Part shown: positions 1 through 9,152 of the stretch, piece after piece
Position numbering within the stretch: the stretch's first letter is position 1
Layout: each line of letters begins with the position of its first letter
Assembly (NCBI GenBank): GCA_003963075.1
Contig: RXJV01000035.1
Coordinates: 40,176-104,175 of the forward strand
From: Burkholderiales bacterium
GTDB taxonomy: Bacteria > Pseudomonadota > Gammaproteobacteria > Burkholderiales > Burkholderiaceae_C
Direction of reading: 5' to 3'
Length of the DNA stretch: 64,000 nt
Made by a program: the position numbers and the translations under genes
Notes under the pieces: generated by a model
What the model was told of the DNA's origin: nothing
The model's database searches: none
Seen by the model: the letters and a program-made list of their open reading frames with translations, nothing else

Positions 1-277
1 CCACGCCGGTCACCGCGAGCCCGACACGCAGGCACAGCGCCAGCAGCCTGGCGGCACCCGTCTCACCCGTTTCCAGCGCGAGCGCGAACTCATAGCGCGC
101 GCAGCCCACCACGGCCAGGTTGCTGGCCACCGACCAGACCAACGAGAACTGACCGTACTCGGCGGGGCTGTACAGCCGCGTGATCCAGGGCCCGAGCAGC
201 AACGGCAGCGACTGGGCCAGCGCGCTGCCGGCCAGCAGGGTCAGCGTCGCGCGGGTGAGGCTGGTGGAAGCGGTCAT
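1..277 (-). CDS. Oligosaccharide/O-antigen flippase family protein, N-terminal part (runs off window)
   Basis: Reading leftwards from ATG at 277 there are 92 codons with no stop. The N-terminus has the pattern of Wzx/RfbX-type polysaccharide flippases: a short polar start, a hydrophobic first helix ([20 protein letters not shown]), then [18 protein letters not shown] with the family's typical 'ys..eyG.fsl' turn, and a second hydrophobic helix. Such proteins move lipid-linked glycans across the inner membrane. It is divergent from lysS with about 40 bp between the two starts, so the promoters share that gap. The fold is well supported, the substrate is not. Confidence 0.75.
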   Translation of the reverse strand, partial: MTASTSLTRATLTLLAGSALAQSLPLLLGPWITRLYSPAEYGQFSLVWSVASNLAVVGCARYEFALALETGETGAARLLALCLRVGLAVTGV

Positions 278-319
278 GGGGCGCGGGATTCTAAAATCGC
301 GGATTCACCAAGGCCCGCA

Positions 320-1855
320 ATGACTTCAGCGACTCCCACCCCCGCCCTCCCCGCTCAGACGGACGACAACCAACTGATCGCCGAGCGGCGCGAAAAACTC
401 AGCCAGCTGCGGGCCAGCACGGCGGTGCCCTTCCCCAACGACTTCAAGCCCCAGCACCGGGCTGCGCCCCTGCAGGCCCAGTACGGCGCCGTGGCCAATG
501 AAGACCTGGAGCCCCAGGGCATCCGCGTCAGCGTGGCCGGCCGCATGATGCTCAAGCGCGTGATGGGCAAGGCGAGCTTCTGCACGCTGCAGGACGCCAC
601 CGGCCGCATCCAGCTGCGCGTGACGGTCGACAACGTCGGGCCCGAGGTCTACGACGCCTTCAAGCACTGGGACCTCGGCGACATCCTCGGCGGCGAGGGT
701 GTGCTGATGAAGACCAAAACCGGCGAGCTGACCATCACCGTCAGTACGCTGCGCCTGCTGACCAAGAGCCTGCGCCCGCTGCCGGACAAGTTCCACGGCA
801 TGACCGACCAGGAGCAGAAATACCGCCAGCGCTACGTGGACCTGATCACCGACGAGGACGCCCGCAAGCGCTTCGTCGCGCGCAGCCAGGGCGTGTCGGC
901 CATCCGCAACTTCATGGTCGAGCACGGCTTCCTGGAGGTCGAGACGCCGATGCTCCACCCCATCCCGGGCGGCGCCAATGCCAAGCCCTTCATCACCCAC
1001 CACAACGCGCTGGACCAGGAGATGTATCTGCGCATCGCGCCGGAGCTCTACCTGAAGCGCCTGGTGGTGGGCGGCTTCGAGCGGGTGTTCGAGATCAACC
1101 GCAACTTCCGCAACGAAGGCATCTCGGTCCGGCACAACCCCGAGTTCACGATGATGGAGTTCTATGCGGCCTACTGGACGCATCACGACATGATGGACTT
1201 CACCGAGGCGGTGCTGCGCCACGCCGCCATCGCCGCCACCGGCAGCGCCGCGCTGACCTACGCAGGCAAGCCGGTGGCGCTGGACAAGCCCTTCGCCCGC
1301 GTGTCGGTGCGCAACTCGCTGATCCAGTTTGCCGGCCTGAGCGAGGCCGAGGCCGACAACCCCGAGGTGCTGCGCGCGAAGATCCTCGCCGCCGGCGAGC
1401 AGGCCCCGGCCCGCTGGAGCCTGGCCGAGCTGCAGTTCGGCCTGTTCGAAGCGGTCGTGGAAGAAAAGCTCTGGGAGCCCACCTTCATCATCGACTACCC
1501 GGTCGAGGTGTCGCCGCTGGCCCGCGCGTCCGACGCCGACCCCAAGATCACCGAGCGCTTCGAGCTCTTCATCACCGGCCGCGAGTACGCCAACGGCTTC
1601 TCGGAGCTGAACGATGCCGAGGACCAGGCCGCCCGCTTCCAGGCCCAAGTGGCCAACAAGGAGGCCGGTGACGACGAGGCGATGTTCTTCGACGCCGACT
1701 TCATCCGCGCGCTGGAATACGGCATGCCCCCGACCGGCGGCTGCGGCATCGGCATCGACCGGCTGATGATGCTGATCACCGACTCGCCCTCCATCCGCGA
1801 TGTCATCCTGTTCCCGGCTCTGAGGCGCGAGCGAGATCAGTCCACTGCGGACTAA
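320..1855 (+). CDS. lysS: Lysyl-tRNA synthetase, class II
   Basis: This cytosolic enzyme charges tRNA-Lys with lysine using ATP. The 511-residue length is normal for bacterial LysRS. The N-terminal OB-fold anticodon-binding domain covers about residues 70-170 ([20 protein letters not shown]). The class II catalytic core follows, with motif 2 at [20 protein letters not shown] and motif 3 at [12 protein letters not shown] near the end. The ATG at 320 leaves an N-terminal extension of a size usual in Burkholderiales. The last ten codons and the stop lie in a partial unit of a 78-bp tandem repeat that continues downstream, so the extreme C-terminal tail ([10 protein letters not shown]) seems to be repeat-derived. 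Confidence 0.97.
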   Translation: MTSATPTPALPAQTDDNQLIAERREKLSQLRASTAVPFPNDFKPQHRAAPLQAQYGAVANEDLEPQGIRVSVAGRMMLKRVMGKASFCTLQDATGRIQLRVTVDNVGPEVYDAFKHWDLGDILGGEGVLMKTKTGELTITVSTLRLLTKSLRPLPDKFHGMTDQEQKYRQRYVDLITDEDARKRFVARSQGVSAIRNFMVEHGFLEVETPMLHPIPGGANAKPFITHHNALDQEMYLRIAPELYLKRLVVGGFERVFEINRNFRNEGISVRHNPEFTMMEFYAAYWTHHDMMDFTEAVLRHAAIAATGSAALTYAGKPVALDKPFARVSVRNSLIQFAGLSEAEADNPEVLRAKILAAGEQAPARWSLAELQFGLFEAVVEEKLWEPTFIIDYPVEVSPLARASDADPKITERFELFITGREYANGFSELNDAEDQAARFQAQVANKEAGDDEAMFFDADFIRALEYGMPPTGGCGIGIDRLMMLITDSPSIRDVILFPALRRERDQSTAD

Positions 1856-2070
1856 TCGACCCGCGCCGAGGGCCTGGCGGCCTGCCAGCCGACAGGCATG
1901 AGGCGCAAGCAAGACCCCACCACTGCGGACTGATCGACCCGCGCCGAGGGCCTGGTGGCCTGCCAGCCGACAGGCATGAGGCGCAAGCAAGACCCCGCCA
2001 CTGCAGAGGGGGCGACCCGCGCCGAAGGCCCGACGGCCTGCCAGACGGCGGGCATCGGGCGCGAATCCGA
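1821..2070. repeat. 78-bp tandem repeat overlapping the lysS 3' end
   Basis: Two near-identical 78-bp units occupy 1857-1934 and 1935-2012, each opening with CGACCCGCGCCGAGGGCCTGG. A diverged third unit starts at 2013 and fades out near 2070. A partial unit at 1821-1856 (TGAGGCGC...CACTGCGGACT) forms the end of lysS. The unit length is 26 codons, so the array stays open in several frames without looking like a gene. The repeat is too long and has no spacer structure, so it is not CRISPR. Confidence 0.85.
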
Positions 2071-2274
2071 ACACGCGCTGGCAAAACGCGCCGTTGGCGG
2101 CCGGCTGCTCCGACCTGCTGCAGGCAACCAGCACGTGCCGCTCGCGCTTCAGGCGGCAGTCGCCGGTGGCGGGCTTGCAAAGCGGCGTCCGGGGGCGCCG
2201 GATTCCCGCGATGCGGGCAGCAAAAAGGCGACCCGATGGGTCGCCTCTCCAGGGCCTGAAACCGGGTGCGGATT

Positions 2275-2643
2275 TCAGCGGGCAGCCATCGCGGAGGCGC
2301 GACGCAGCACCGGGGCCGGGAAGTCGCCCATTTCGCGGGCGGCGTTCTCACCGTGGTCGGCGGCCAGGGCGGCAGCGGTCTTCTCGTCCGCCTGGACTTC
2401 GGTCGGCTTGAGCGTCAGCACGGCCTGGCGCGGCAGCTTGACGGTGGCAACGGCCGAGGACTTGGCCGGGGTGGCGACTTCCACACCCTTCTCGGCCTGG
2501 ATGACGGCGAGTTCACCGCTTTCGCGGGCGGCGACCAGATCGGCAACGACCTGCTCACGGGTCAGCGGGGCGGCGGTTTGGGCCGAGGCGGCGCCAGCGG
2601 CAACCAGGGCAACGGCGGCGAAGAGGGTGGACAGCTTGCTCAT
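2275..2643 (-). CDS. DUF4148 domain-containing secreted protein
   Basis: This 122-residue protein starts with a clear signal peptide (MSKLSTLFAAVALVAAGAASAQ) and a predicted cleavage after ASA. The mature part holds the DUF4148 signature TREQVVADLVAARESGEL, found in many small periplasmic proteins of Burkholderiales with no known function. The ATG at 2643 is preferred over an ATG 45 bp upstream because the signal peptide begins there and a GAAAGAG ribosome-binding site lies in front of it. It appears to be a single-gene transcript with an AT-rich leader. Confidence 0.85.
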   Translation of the reverse strand: MSKLSTLFAAVALVAAGAASAQTAAPLTREQVVADLVAARESGELAVIQAEKGVEVATPAKSSAVATVKLPRQAVLTLKPTEVQADEKTAAALAADHGENAAREMGDFPAPVLRRASAMAAR

Positions 2644-3074
2644 GACGGACTCTTTCAAAGGATGCAGGGGAATCCTGCTTGGGGCCATTCGGACGCCGCG
2701 ACCGCGTTGTCCATGGCCTGAACTCTAGGCAGCGAAGCCTAGTAGAAACACTAGCTCGTCGGCAATGAAATATTGAGATTTGGTAAACAATACCCTCGGC
2801 GCAGTAACCGTTCTGCCATAAAACTTAAGAACTAGGGGGTGTCGGGCCGGCCGTACGGACAAGGCGCGCCCGCCTTGCGCAGCACGGCAGTGGCTCCGGC
2901 CGGAACGCGGCGATGCGGCGTCACGCACAGCCAGATTCCGGCCGCTGCCCAGGGCCGCAGCACATCAGACCCGCCTGGCGCCGGGCGCGCCCGGCCCCGC
3001 CTCCCGGCGAGGCCCAAGCCTCAGGCATGCACACACCGACCGCCGCAGCGGCCAGCCGCCTGGGCGCGGCCCGC
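2644..3074. other. Intergenic region with an AT-rich stretch, no gene seen
   Basis: The region separates the DUF4148 gene start from the 3' end of an enoyl-CoA hydratase gene. Positions about 2740-2835 are much more AT-rich than the surroundings and probably hold the promoter of the DUF4148 gene. No convincing coding frame or RNA gene is visible in the GC-rich part (2840-3070). Confidence 0.5.
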
Positions 3075-3863
3075 TCAGCGGTGCTCGAAGTTCGGCGCCC
3101 GCTTGGCGAGGAAGGCCTCCATGCCCTCGCGCTGGTCGTGGCTGCCAAACAGCGCGTGGAAGTAGCGGCGCTCCACCGCGACGCCATCGGTCAGCGGCGC
3201 CTGGTAGGCCAGGTTCACCAGCTCCTTGATCAAGGCCACCGACGGGGCGCTGAAGCCGTTGATCGTCTCGGCCGCGGCCAGGGCCTCGTCCAGCAGCTTG
3301 TCGGCCGACACGACGCGCGACACCAGGCCGGCGCTCTCGGCCTCGGCGGCGCCCATCATGCGGGCGGTCAGCAGCAGGTCCATGGCCTTGCTCTTGCCCA
3401 CCGCACGCGGCAGGCGCTGGGTGCCGCCGGCGCCCGGCACGATGCCCAGCTTGATTTCGGGCTGGCCGAACTTGGCGCTGTCGGCCGCGATGATGAAGTC
3501 GCACATCATCGCCAGCTCGCAGCCGCCACCCAGCGCAAAGCCGGCCACCGCGGCGATGACCGGCTTGCGCACCTGCAGGATGGTCTCCCAGTTCTTCGAG
3601 ATCAGGCCGCTCTTGAAGGCCGTGGCGAAGGTGTGGGGCAGCATGGTCGGGATGTCGGCACCGGCCGCGAAGGCGCGCTCGGAGCCGGTCAGCACGATGG
3701 CGCCAATGCCGTCATCGGCGTCGAAGGCCAGCAGGGCTTCGCCCAGTTCGTCCATCAGCTGGTCGTTCAGCGCGTTCAGGGCCTTGGGCCGGTTCAGCGT
3801 GATCAGGCCGGTCTTGCGCGGGCCGTCGCCGTGGACGGCGGTCAGGATGCATTCATAGGTCAT
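3075..3863 (-). CDS. Enoyl-CoA hydratase (crotonase family)
   Basis: This 262-residue crotonase-fold protein probably hydrates short-chain trans-2-enoyl-CoA in beta-oxidation. The oxyanion-hole segment AFAAGADI, the first catalytic Glu region [15 protein letters not shown] and the second Glu region [20 protein letters not shown] are all intact, matching a true hydratase rather than an isomerase. It overlaps the upstream DUF3108 gene by four bases (ATGA) and is the last gene of a minus-strand run from 9013. Close relatives in Burkholderiales are annotated as enoyl-CoA hydratase; the exact chain-length preference is not readable. Confidence 0.93.
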   Translation of the reverse strand: MTYECILTAVHGDGPRKTGLITLNRPKALNALNDQLMDELGEALLAFDADDGIGAIVLTGSERAFAAGADIPTMLPHTFATAFKSGLISKNWETILQVRKPVIAAVAGFALGGGCELAMMCDFIIAADSAKFGQPEIKLGIVPGAGGTQRLPRAVGKSKAMDLLLTARMMGAAEAESAGLVSRVVSADKLLDEALAAAETINGFSAPSVALIKELVNLAYQAPLTDGVAVERRYFHALFGSHDQREGMEAFLAKRAPNFEHR

Positions 3864-4972
3864 GGCGAGGGTCTCCGGGGGGTGTCGTTGGCGGATTCTG
3901 GCGCGGCCTGCAACGGCGCGCCCTTGAGCATCAGGTCGATGAAGGTGTCGATGTCCTGGCGGATGATCAGCCGCACCGGCAGGTATTGCAGTGCGGGCGC
4001 CAGCCAGACCTCGGCGGTCAGGTCGCCACCGCCGGCCGGCCGGCTGGGCCGCAGATGCCAGGTGGGCAAAGGCCCCATCGGCGTCTCCAGCACCTCCTGG
4101 CCCAGCACCTCGTACTGCCAGGCGTACTGCCGGCGCGGCAGCACCAGCGGGAATTGCACGATGCGGCCGGGCTGCAGCGCCTCGCGGCCGGTCAGGAACA
4201 GCCAGGTCAGCTGGACGAACTGGCTGGCGGCGTCCTGACCGCCGGGCAGCGCCGGCTCGCGCGCGCCGCTGGCGAGCTGCACCTCGGTGCCCTGGAAGAA
4301 CACCGTGCTGCGGCGCTTCTCCCCCAGCATGAGCCGGGTTTCCTCGTCATAGCGCTGCGGCGCGATGCCCTCGGGCGTCAGCTGCCCCTGGCTGCTCATG
4401 CGTCGCGTGATGAAGGGCGAGAAGCTGGGGCCGACGGCCACATCCAGGTTCATCTGGTAGTCGCGCCCCTTGCGCATCCATTCGACCTGGGCCTCGCCGT
4501 GGATGGGGCCGCGGTAACGGCCGGTCAGCACATAGCTCAGCCGTGTCGACAGCGGCCACTCGGGGCCGGGCTCGGCGTCGCTGGGCGCCGATGCGGCCAG
4601 GGCCGCCACCGGCGCCGAGGCGGCCTCGGCCGCCGGTTCGGCCAGCGGCGCGGACGCCGGCATGCCCTGCGCTGCAGACGCTGATGCCGCAGGCGACGGC
4701 TCGGCGGCCGACGCGGCTTCGGCGGGGCCGACGGCGGCCGGCGGCGGCTGGGACCGCGCTGGCTGCAAGGGCTGTGGGCGGCGCGCCGGCGGCGGGGGCG
4801 CCGGCGTGCGGATCTGCATCTCGCGCACCATGGCCACCTGCATGCGCGGCGGCATCGGCGCGGAGGCTTCGCTGCCCCAGCCCTCGTGCAGGCGCTGCAC
4901 CTCGTGGCCCAACAGCAGATGGGCCGCCAGCACGGCGAGCACCAGCAGCCACGGCGGCCGCGGCGTCTTCAT
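3860..4972 (-). CDS. DUF3108 domain-containing protein with Pro/Ala-rich N-terminus
   Basis: This 370-residue protein begins with an N-terminal membrane anchor or signal ([20 protein letters not shown]). A long Pro/Ala/Ser-rich linker follows (about residues 55-150), then a globular C-terminal domain matching DUF3108, which resembles a beta-barrel-like periplasmic fold. The layout of anchor plus proline-rich spanner resembles TonB or FimV-like periplasm-spanning proteins, but there is no TonB C-terminal domain. The ATG at 4972 is chosen because the hydrophobic segment starts there and it sits just after the M61 stop at 4980. Its function is unknown; neighbours suggest envelope or periplasmic work. 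Confidence 0.85.
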   Translation of the reverse strand: MKTPRPPWLLVLAVLAAHLLLGHEVQRLHEGWGSEASAPMPPRMQVAMVREMQIRTPAPPPPARRPQPLQPARSQPPPAAVGPAEAASAAEPSPAASASAAQGMPASAPLAEPAAEAASAPVAALAASAPSDAEPGPEWPLSTRLSYVLTGRYRGPIHGEAQVEWMRKGRDYQMNLDVAVGPSFSPFITRRMSSQGQLTPEGIAPQRYDEETRLMLGEKRRSTVFFQGTEVQLASGAREPALPGGQDAASQFVQLTWLFLTGREALQPGRIVQFPLVLPRRQYAWQYEVLGQEVLETPMGPLPTWHLRPSRPAGGGDLTAEVWLAPALQYLPVRLIIRQDIDTFIDLMLKGAPLQAAPESANDTPRRPSP

Positions 4973-4979
4973 CGCGGCT

Positions 4980-6689
4980 TCAGGCGCCCAGCCAGGAGCG
5001 GCGCGTGGCGGGGGCGCCATCGGCCAGGCCGAGCGCAACCGCCGCCGGCCCCGCGGGCGGCAGGCTGACGCCGAGTTCGAGCAGGCGCTGGTCGCGGCTG
5101 ACGAGCAGGCGCAGCCCCGTGTCGCCCGCCGCGATCAGGCCCGGCACCTCGTCGAGGCGGCGCAGCCGCCAGCCATTGCAGCCGAGGATCTCGTCGCGCG
5201 CCTGCAGCCCGGCAGCCTCGGCCGCGCCGCCGTTGAGCACATGCGTCACGGCCACGCCGGTCAGCGCGGTTTCGCGCACGCGCAGGCCCAGGCGCTGGGC
5301 CACGGTCTGCCGGCCCTCGTCGCGCCAGGCCACGCCCTGCGCCTCCAGCAGCTCGCGCAGCGGCAGTTCGTCGCTGCCATGCACCCAGGCCCGCAACCGC
5401 GCCGCGGTCTGCGCGCCGCCCAGGGCTTCGCAGGCGGCGAGGATGTCGCTCTCGCTGACCGGCCCGCCAGCGCCGCCGGCCCAGAGCCGCTGCATCAGCG
5501 CGTCCAGGCTGGCGCCGTGGTCGCGCAGGCTCAGGTCCAGGCACAGCGCCACCAGCGCGCCCTGCGCGTAGTAGTTGCTCGTCGCGTTGGGGCTGTTCTC
5601 GTCGGGCCGGTAGTACTTGGTCCAGGCCTCGAAGCTGGCGGCGCTGAGCGGCTGCACGCGCCGGCCGGGCGTGGCGAGCACGCCGTTGATCGTCGCGGCC
5701 AGCAACTGCAGGTAGCGGGCGGCGTCGATGCGGCCGGCGCGCAGCAGCATCAGCTCGTCGTAGTAGCTGGTGAAGCCTTCGAAGAACCACAGCAGCTCGG
5801 TGTAGTTCTCGCGTTGGTAGTCGAGCCTGGCGAACTCGGCCGGCCGCAGCCGCTTGACGTTCCAGGCATGGAAATACTCGTGGCTGAACAGCCCGAGCAG
5901 CCGCGTGTAGGCCTCGCCCGGCGCGGCGGGCTCGGCCGCGGTGGGCAGCTCGCGGCGGGCACAGATCAGGGCCGTGCTGGCGCGGTGCTCCAGGCCGCCA
6001 TGGCCCTCGTCCACGGCCCACAGCAGGAAGCTGTAGCGCTCGAACGGCGCCCCGCCCCAGAAACCGATCTGGGCCTCGCAGATCGCCCGCACATCGGCGA
6101 GCAGCCGCTCGCCGTCGAAGCTGGGCCAGGCGCCGGCCACCACGATGCGGTGCGGCACGCCGCCGGCGATGAACTCGCCCTGCCAGGGGGTGCCGATCTC
6201 GAAGGGATGGTCCAGCAGCTCGTCGTAATCGGCCGCCTCGAAGCTGCCTGCGGCGACCGGCATCTCGGTCGCGACCCGCCAGCCTTCGGGCAGGCCGGTG
6301 AGTTCGATGCGATGCGCCTCGTCCTCGTGGCCATGGGCGCGCAGGCACAGGCTGCTGGGGTTGAAAAAGGCGCGCTGGGCGTCGAGCCAGGCCGTGCGCA
6401 CCGACGCATCGAAGGCATAGACCTCGTAGCTGAGCGTCAGCGCGGCGGAACCCTCGCAGCGCACGCGCCAGCTGGCCTTGTCGAGCTGCTCGACGGCCCG
6501 CTCGGCGCCGCCCTGGCGGGCGCCAAGCCGGCTGAGCTGCTTGGCGAACTCCCGCACCAGATAGCTGCCGGGAATCCAGACCGGCAGGCTGAAGTCCTGC
6601 ACCGCCGCGGGGCTGTCCAGCGTGAGCGTGACGCGGTAGCGGTGGGCCGCGAGGTCGGCCAGTTCGATGCGGTAGCTCGGGCCGACCAT
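4980..6689 (-). CDS. M61 family metallopeptidase with PDZ domain
   Basis: This 569-residue protein resembles glycyl aminopeptidase-type M61 enzymes. The N-terminal beta domain contains WIPGSYLVREFAKQ, typical of the family. The zinc site HEYFH is at residues 270-274, followed by AWNVKRLRP. A PDZ-like domain lies near the C-terminus (about residues 450-550). The start at 6689 (MVGPSYRIEL) touches the stop of the DUF3429 gene in a TGATG overlap, indicating translational coupling. No signal peptide is visible, so it may be cytosolic. The peptide substrate is unknown. Confidence 0.92.
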   Translation of the reverse strand: MVGPSYRIELADLAAHRYRVTLTLDSPAAVQDFSLPVWIPGSYLVREFAKQLSRLGARQGGAERAVEQLDKASWRVRCEGSAALTLSYEVYAFDASVRTAWLDAQRAFFNPSSLCLRAHGHEDEAHRIELTGLPEGWRVATEMPVAAGSFEAADYDELLDHPFEIGTPWQGEFIAGGVPHRIVVAGAWPSFDGERLLADVRAICEAQIGFWGGAPFERYSFLLWAVDEGHGGLEHRASTALICARRELPTAAEPAAPGEAYTRLLGLFSHEYFHAWNVKRLRPAEFARLDYQRENYTELLWFFEGFTSYYDELMLLRAGRIDAARYLQLLAATINGVLATPGRRVQPLSAASFEAWTKYYRPDENSPNATSNYYAQGALVALCLDLSLRDHGASLDALMQRLWAGGAGGPVSESDILAACEALGGAQTAARLRAWVHGSDELPLRELLEAQGVAWRDEGRQTVAQRLGLRVRETALTGVAVTHVLNGGAAEAAGLQARDEILGCNGWRLRRLDEVPGLIAAGDTGLRLLVSRDQRLLELGVSLPPAGPAAVALGLADGAPATRRSWLGA

Positions 6690-7129
6690 CAGCTGCCCGC
6701 GGCGGCCAGGAAGCAGCTCAGCGAGGCCACGGCCGTGAGCCGGAAACGCAGCGTCAGCCAGTCGGCGGCGCCGAGCAGCGGGTAGAAGCGCCGGTCCATC
6801 AGATAGCAGACGACGAGCACCGCGCCGTGCAGCGCGAGGCCGCCATAGGGCGCCAGCAGCGCGCCGAGCCAGCCCAACAGCGAAGCGGCGATGCCCCAGA
6901 TCAAGGCACCGCGCGCGGGCTGGCCACGGGCCATGAACAAGCCCCAGTGGATGCCGCCGAGGAAGGAGACGATCAAGCCGGCATAGGTCGACAAGGCCAG
7001 CGTGACCCAGTAATGCTGGGTGGCATGCTCGCTGTCGGCAAACAGCCAGATCAGCGCGCAGCCGAGCACGAAGGGGATCAGGCCCGCATAGCCGAGCCGG
7101 TGCGCGAGCTCGCGATGTTCGGCAACCAT
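6689..7129 (-). CDS. DUF3429 domain-containing membrane protein
   Basis: This 146-residue protein has about four to five hydrophobic segments (GLIPFVLGCALIWLF, YAGLIVSFLGGIHWG, LIWGIAASLLGWLGALLAPY and one near the end). It matches the DUF3429 family of small inner-membrane proteins. The FLGGIHWGL motif between the second and third segments is characteristic. It lies between dsbC and the M61 peptidase with almost no spacing, so it is co-transcribed. No function is established for the family. Confidence 0.85.
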   Translation of the reverse strand: MVAEHRELAHRLGYAGLIPFVLGCALIWLFADSEHATQHYWVTLALSTYAGLIVSFLGGIHWGLFMARGQPARGALIWGIAASLLGWLGALLAPYGGLALHGAVLVVCYLMDRRFYPLLGAADWLTLRFRLTAVASLSCFLAAAGS

Positions 7130-7134
7130 CGGCC

Positions 7135-7908
7135 TCAGGACTTGCTGGCCGGCACGGCCAGGGCCTGCAGGCGCTTCTCCAGCTCCGCCGGGCCGATCGC
7201 GCCGGGGATGCGGTTGCCGTCTTCGAGCAGGATGGCCGGCGTGCCATTCACATGGATCTTGCGCGACAGCGCCAGGTTGCGCTCGATGGCGCCCTCGTCG
7301 CAGCCCGCGGCGGGCTTGGGCGGTGCTTCGCCCTTGAGCATCCAGGCCAGCCAGGTGCTGGTGTTGTCCTTGGCGCACCAGATCGCGCGCGTCTTCTCGG
7401 GCGAATCGCCGCCGAGGATGGGGATCAGGAAGGTGTAGACGGTCACGTCCTTCATCTCCTGCAGCGACTTCTCGAAGCGCTTGCAGTAGCCGCAGTTCGG
7501 GTCGGCAAACACGGCGATGCGGCGCTTGCCGGTGCCGCTCTTCCAGACCAGCGCGTCCTTGAACGGCAGGGCCGCGAAGTCCACGCGGTTGATCTGGGTC
7601 ATGCGCTCCTCGGTCAGGTTCTTCCTGGCCTTGATGTCGATCAGCTCGCCCTCGATCAGGTAGGTGCCGGTGGCGTCGGTGTAGCGCAGCTCGTTGCCGA
7701 TGCGAACCTCCCACAGCCCCGGCATCGGCGCGGGGCGCACCTCGTCGATCTTGGGCGCATTGGGCATGCGCTCGGCAAAGGCCTTGCGGATGACGGCCTC
7801 GTTGGCAAGGGCGGGCAGGCAGGCGGCGGCCAGCAGGCCGGTCGTCAGAGAGCGGAGGGCAAAGGGCGACACGATGAGAACCGGTTGGGGTTTAAAGCCC
7901 GAGCGCAC
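7135..7908 (-). CDS. dsbC: Thiol:disulfide interchange protein DsbC
   Basis: This is a periplasmic disulfide isomerase: a DsbC/G dimerisation domain, then a thioredoxin domain with the CGYC active site at residues 139-142 and the cis-Pro loop VNGTPAILLEDGNRIPG. The N-terminal signal segment (RSLTTGLLAAACLPALANE) gives export. The ATG at 7908 overlaps the end of the ubiH-like gene by 17 bp; a GTG at 7872 would also leave a complete signal peptide and may be the true start. The protein would shuffle wrong disulfides with DsbD as electron donor. Confidence 0.93.
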   Translation of the reverse strand: MRSGFKPQPVLIVSPFALRSLTTGLLAAACLPALANEAVIRKAFAERMPNAPKIDEVRPAPMPGLWEVRIGNELRYTDATGTYLIEGELIDIKARKNLTEERMTQINRVDFAALPFKDALVWKSGTGKRRIAVFADPNCGYCKRFEKSLQEMKDVTVYTFLIPILGGDSPEKTRAIWCAKDNTSTWLAWMLKGEAPPKPAAGCDEGAIERNLALSRKIHVNGTPAILLEDGNRIPGAIGPAELEKRLQALAVPASKS

Positions 7909-9013
7909 GCTGGGTCAGCCAGCGCTTCACGGGAGGGAGTTGGTTCAGGGCATCCAGGCCGCGGTTGCGCAGGCCCTGGGCGGCGCTGGACGGGTGGGCA
8001 AACAGGCGCTGCAGGGCGTCGGTCAGCTCGCCCATGGCCAGCGTCGGCGCCAGGCGTTCGCGGGCGTAGCGCCTCAGCAGGCGCTCGTCGCCAAGCGAGC
8101 GCCAGGCTTCACGCCCGGCCAGCACCCGCGTCAGCGCGGCCACATCGCCCAGGCCCAGGTTGAGCCCCTGCCCGGCGAGCGGATGGACGATGTGGGCGGC
8201 GTCGCCGAGCAGCACCCAGCCCGGGCCGCTGACCGCGTCGGCCCGCGCCAGCGCCAGCGGCCAGCTCGACCGCCCGCTGCCGAGCCGCAGCGCACCGGCC
8301 GCACCGCCGGTGGCGGCATTCAGTTCGCGTTCGAACTCGGCCTCCGGCAGGGCCGACAGCTCCGCGGCCCGCGCCTCGGCGCAGGACCACACCAGGCCGT
8401 AGGACATGCCAGGCGCCGGCTTCTCGAAGGGCAGCAGGGCCAGCACCTCGCCGCCGCGATGGAACCATTGCCGCGCAATGCCCTGGTGGGCGCAGTCCGC
8501 CACCAGCCTTGCGGCCAGCGCGCGATGCCCGTAGGCACGGGGCTTGAACTCGACGCCCAAGGCCGCGCGCGCCGCCGACTCACGGCCCTCGCAGAGCGCG
8601 GTGAGCGCGGCCGGCGTGTCGTCGGCCACCGTGTGGACATGCGGCGAAAAGCGCAGCGCCGTGGCCAGCTGCGCATCCAGCGCCGCCGCGTCGACGATGA
8701 CGGCCAGCTCGCGCACGCCCTGCTGCCAGGCCGAGAAGCTGAGGCGGCCCGCCGGCTGTTGGGCCCCGGCGTCGCCGCAGACCACCATGTCGTACACCGG
8801 GCAGACCGCATCGGCCGGCAGGCTGGCCCAGATCTTCAGCTCGGTCAGCAAGGCCACCGAGGCCGCGTTCAACGCATAGGTGCGCACATCGTCGGCCCGG
8901 GCCGGCTCGGCGCTGCCGGTCATGCCGACGCCCAGCCCCTGGGCGGCGAGGCTGAGCGCCAGGCTGCTGCCCACCGCACCTCGACCGCGCACCAACACAT
9001 CCACGCTTTGCAT
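7892..9013 (-). CDS. UbiH/UbiF-family FAD-dependent monooxygenase
   Basis: This 373-residue flavoprotein is probably one of the ring hydroxylases of ubiquinone biosynthesis. The N-terminal FAD-binding glycine motif reads GRGAVGSSLAL. The second FAD motif is GDAAHIVHPLAGQGLNLGLGD, the diagnostic signature of the UbiH/COQ6 family. The position it hydroxylates (C1, C5 or C6) cannot be told from sequence alone. It heads the minus-strand run ubiH-dsbC-DUF3429-M61-DUF3108-echA; the divergent ychF starts 140 bp away, so that gap holds promoters for both directions. Confidence 0.88.
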   Translation of the reverse strand: MQSVDVLVRGRGAVGSSLALSLAAQGLGVGMTGSAEPARADDVRTYALNAASVALLTELKIWASLPADAVCPVYDMVVCGDAGAQQPAGRLSFSAWQQGVRELAVIVDAAALDAQLATALRFSPHVHTVADDTPAALTALCEGRESAARAALGVEFKPRAYGHRALAARLVADCAHQGIARQWFHRGGEVLALLPFEKPAPGMSYGLVWSCAEARAAELSALPEAEFERELNAATGGAAGALRLGSGRSSWPLALARADAVSGPGWVLLGDAAHIVHPLAGQGLNLGLGDVAALTRVLAGREAWRSLGDERLLRRYARERLAPTLAMGELTDALQRLFAHPSSAAQGLRNRGLDALNQLPPVKRWLTQRALGL

Positions 9014-9152
9014 GGACCGATTGTAGGCAGGGGGGTTGACCCCTGCGGCGCGCCAGGGCAGGCCGGCGCCCGGGCCGGCACCGGCCGACTAAAATGCCGG
9101 CCTCTGGCGCCGGGCGCGGCCTGGCGCCCATTCCCCAACGGAAAGCCCCGCC

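Noticed and set aside
1821..2070. CRISPR array
   Set aside because: The 78-bp units are contiguous with no unique spacers and overlap a coding gene; no cas genes are in the window.
326..2134. A 600-codon open frame antisense to lysS
   Set aside because: It is a shadow of the high-GC coding strand; the translation is low-complexity Ala/Gly/Val/His-rich and has no family features, while lysS opposite is certain.
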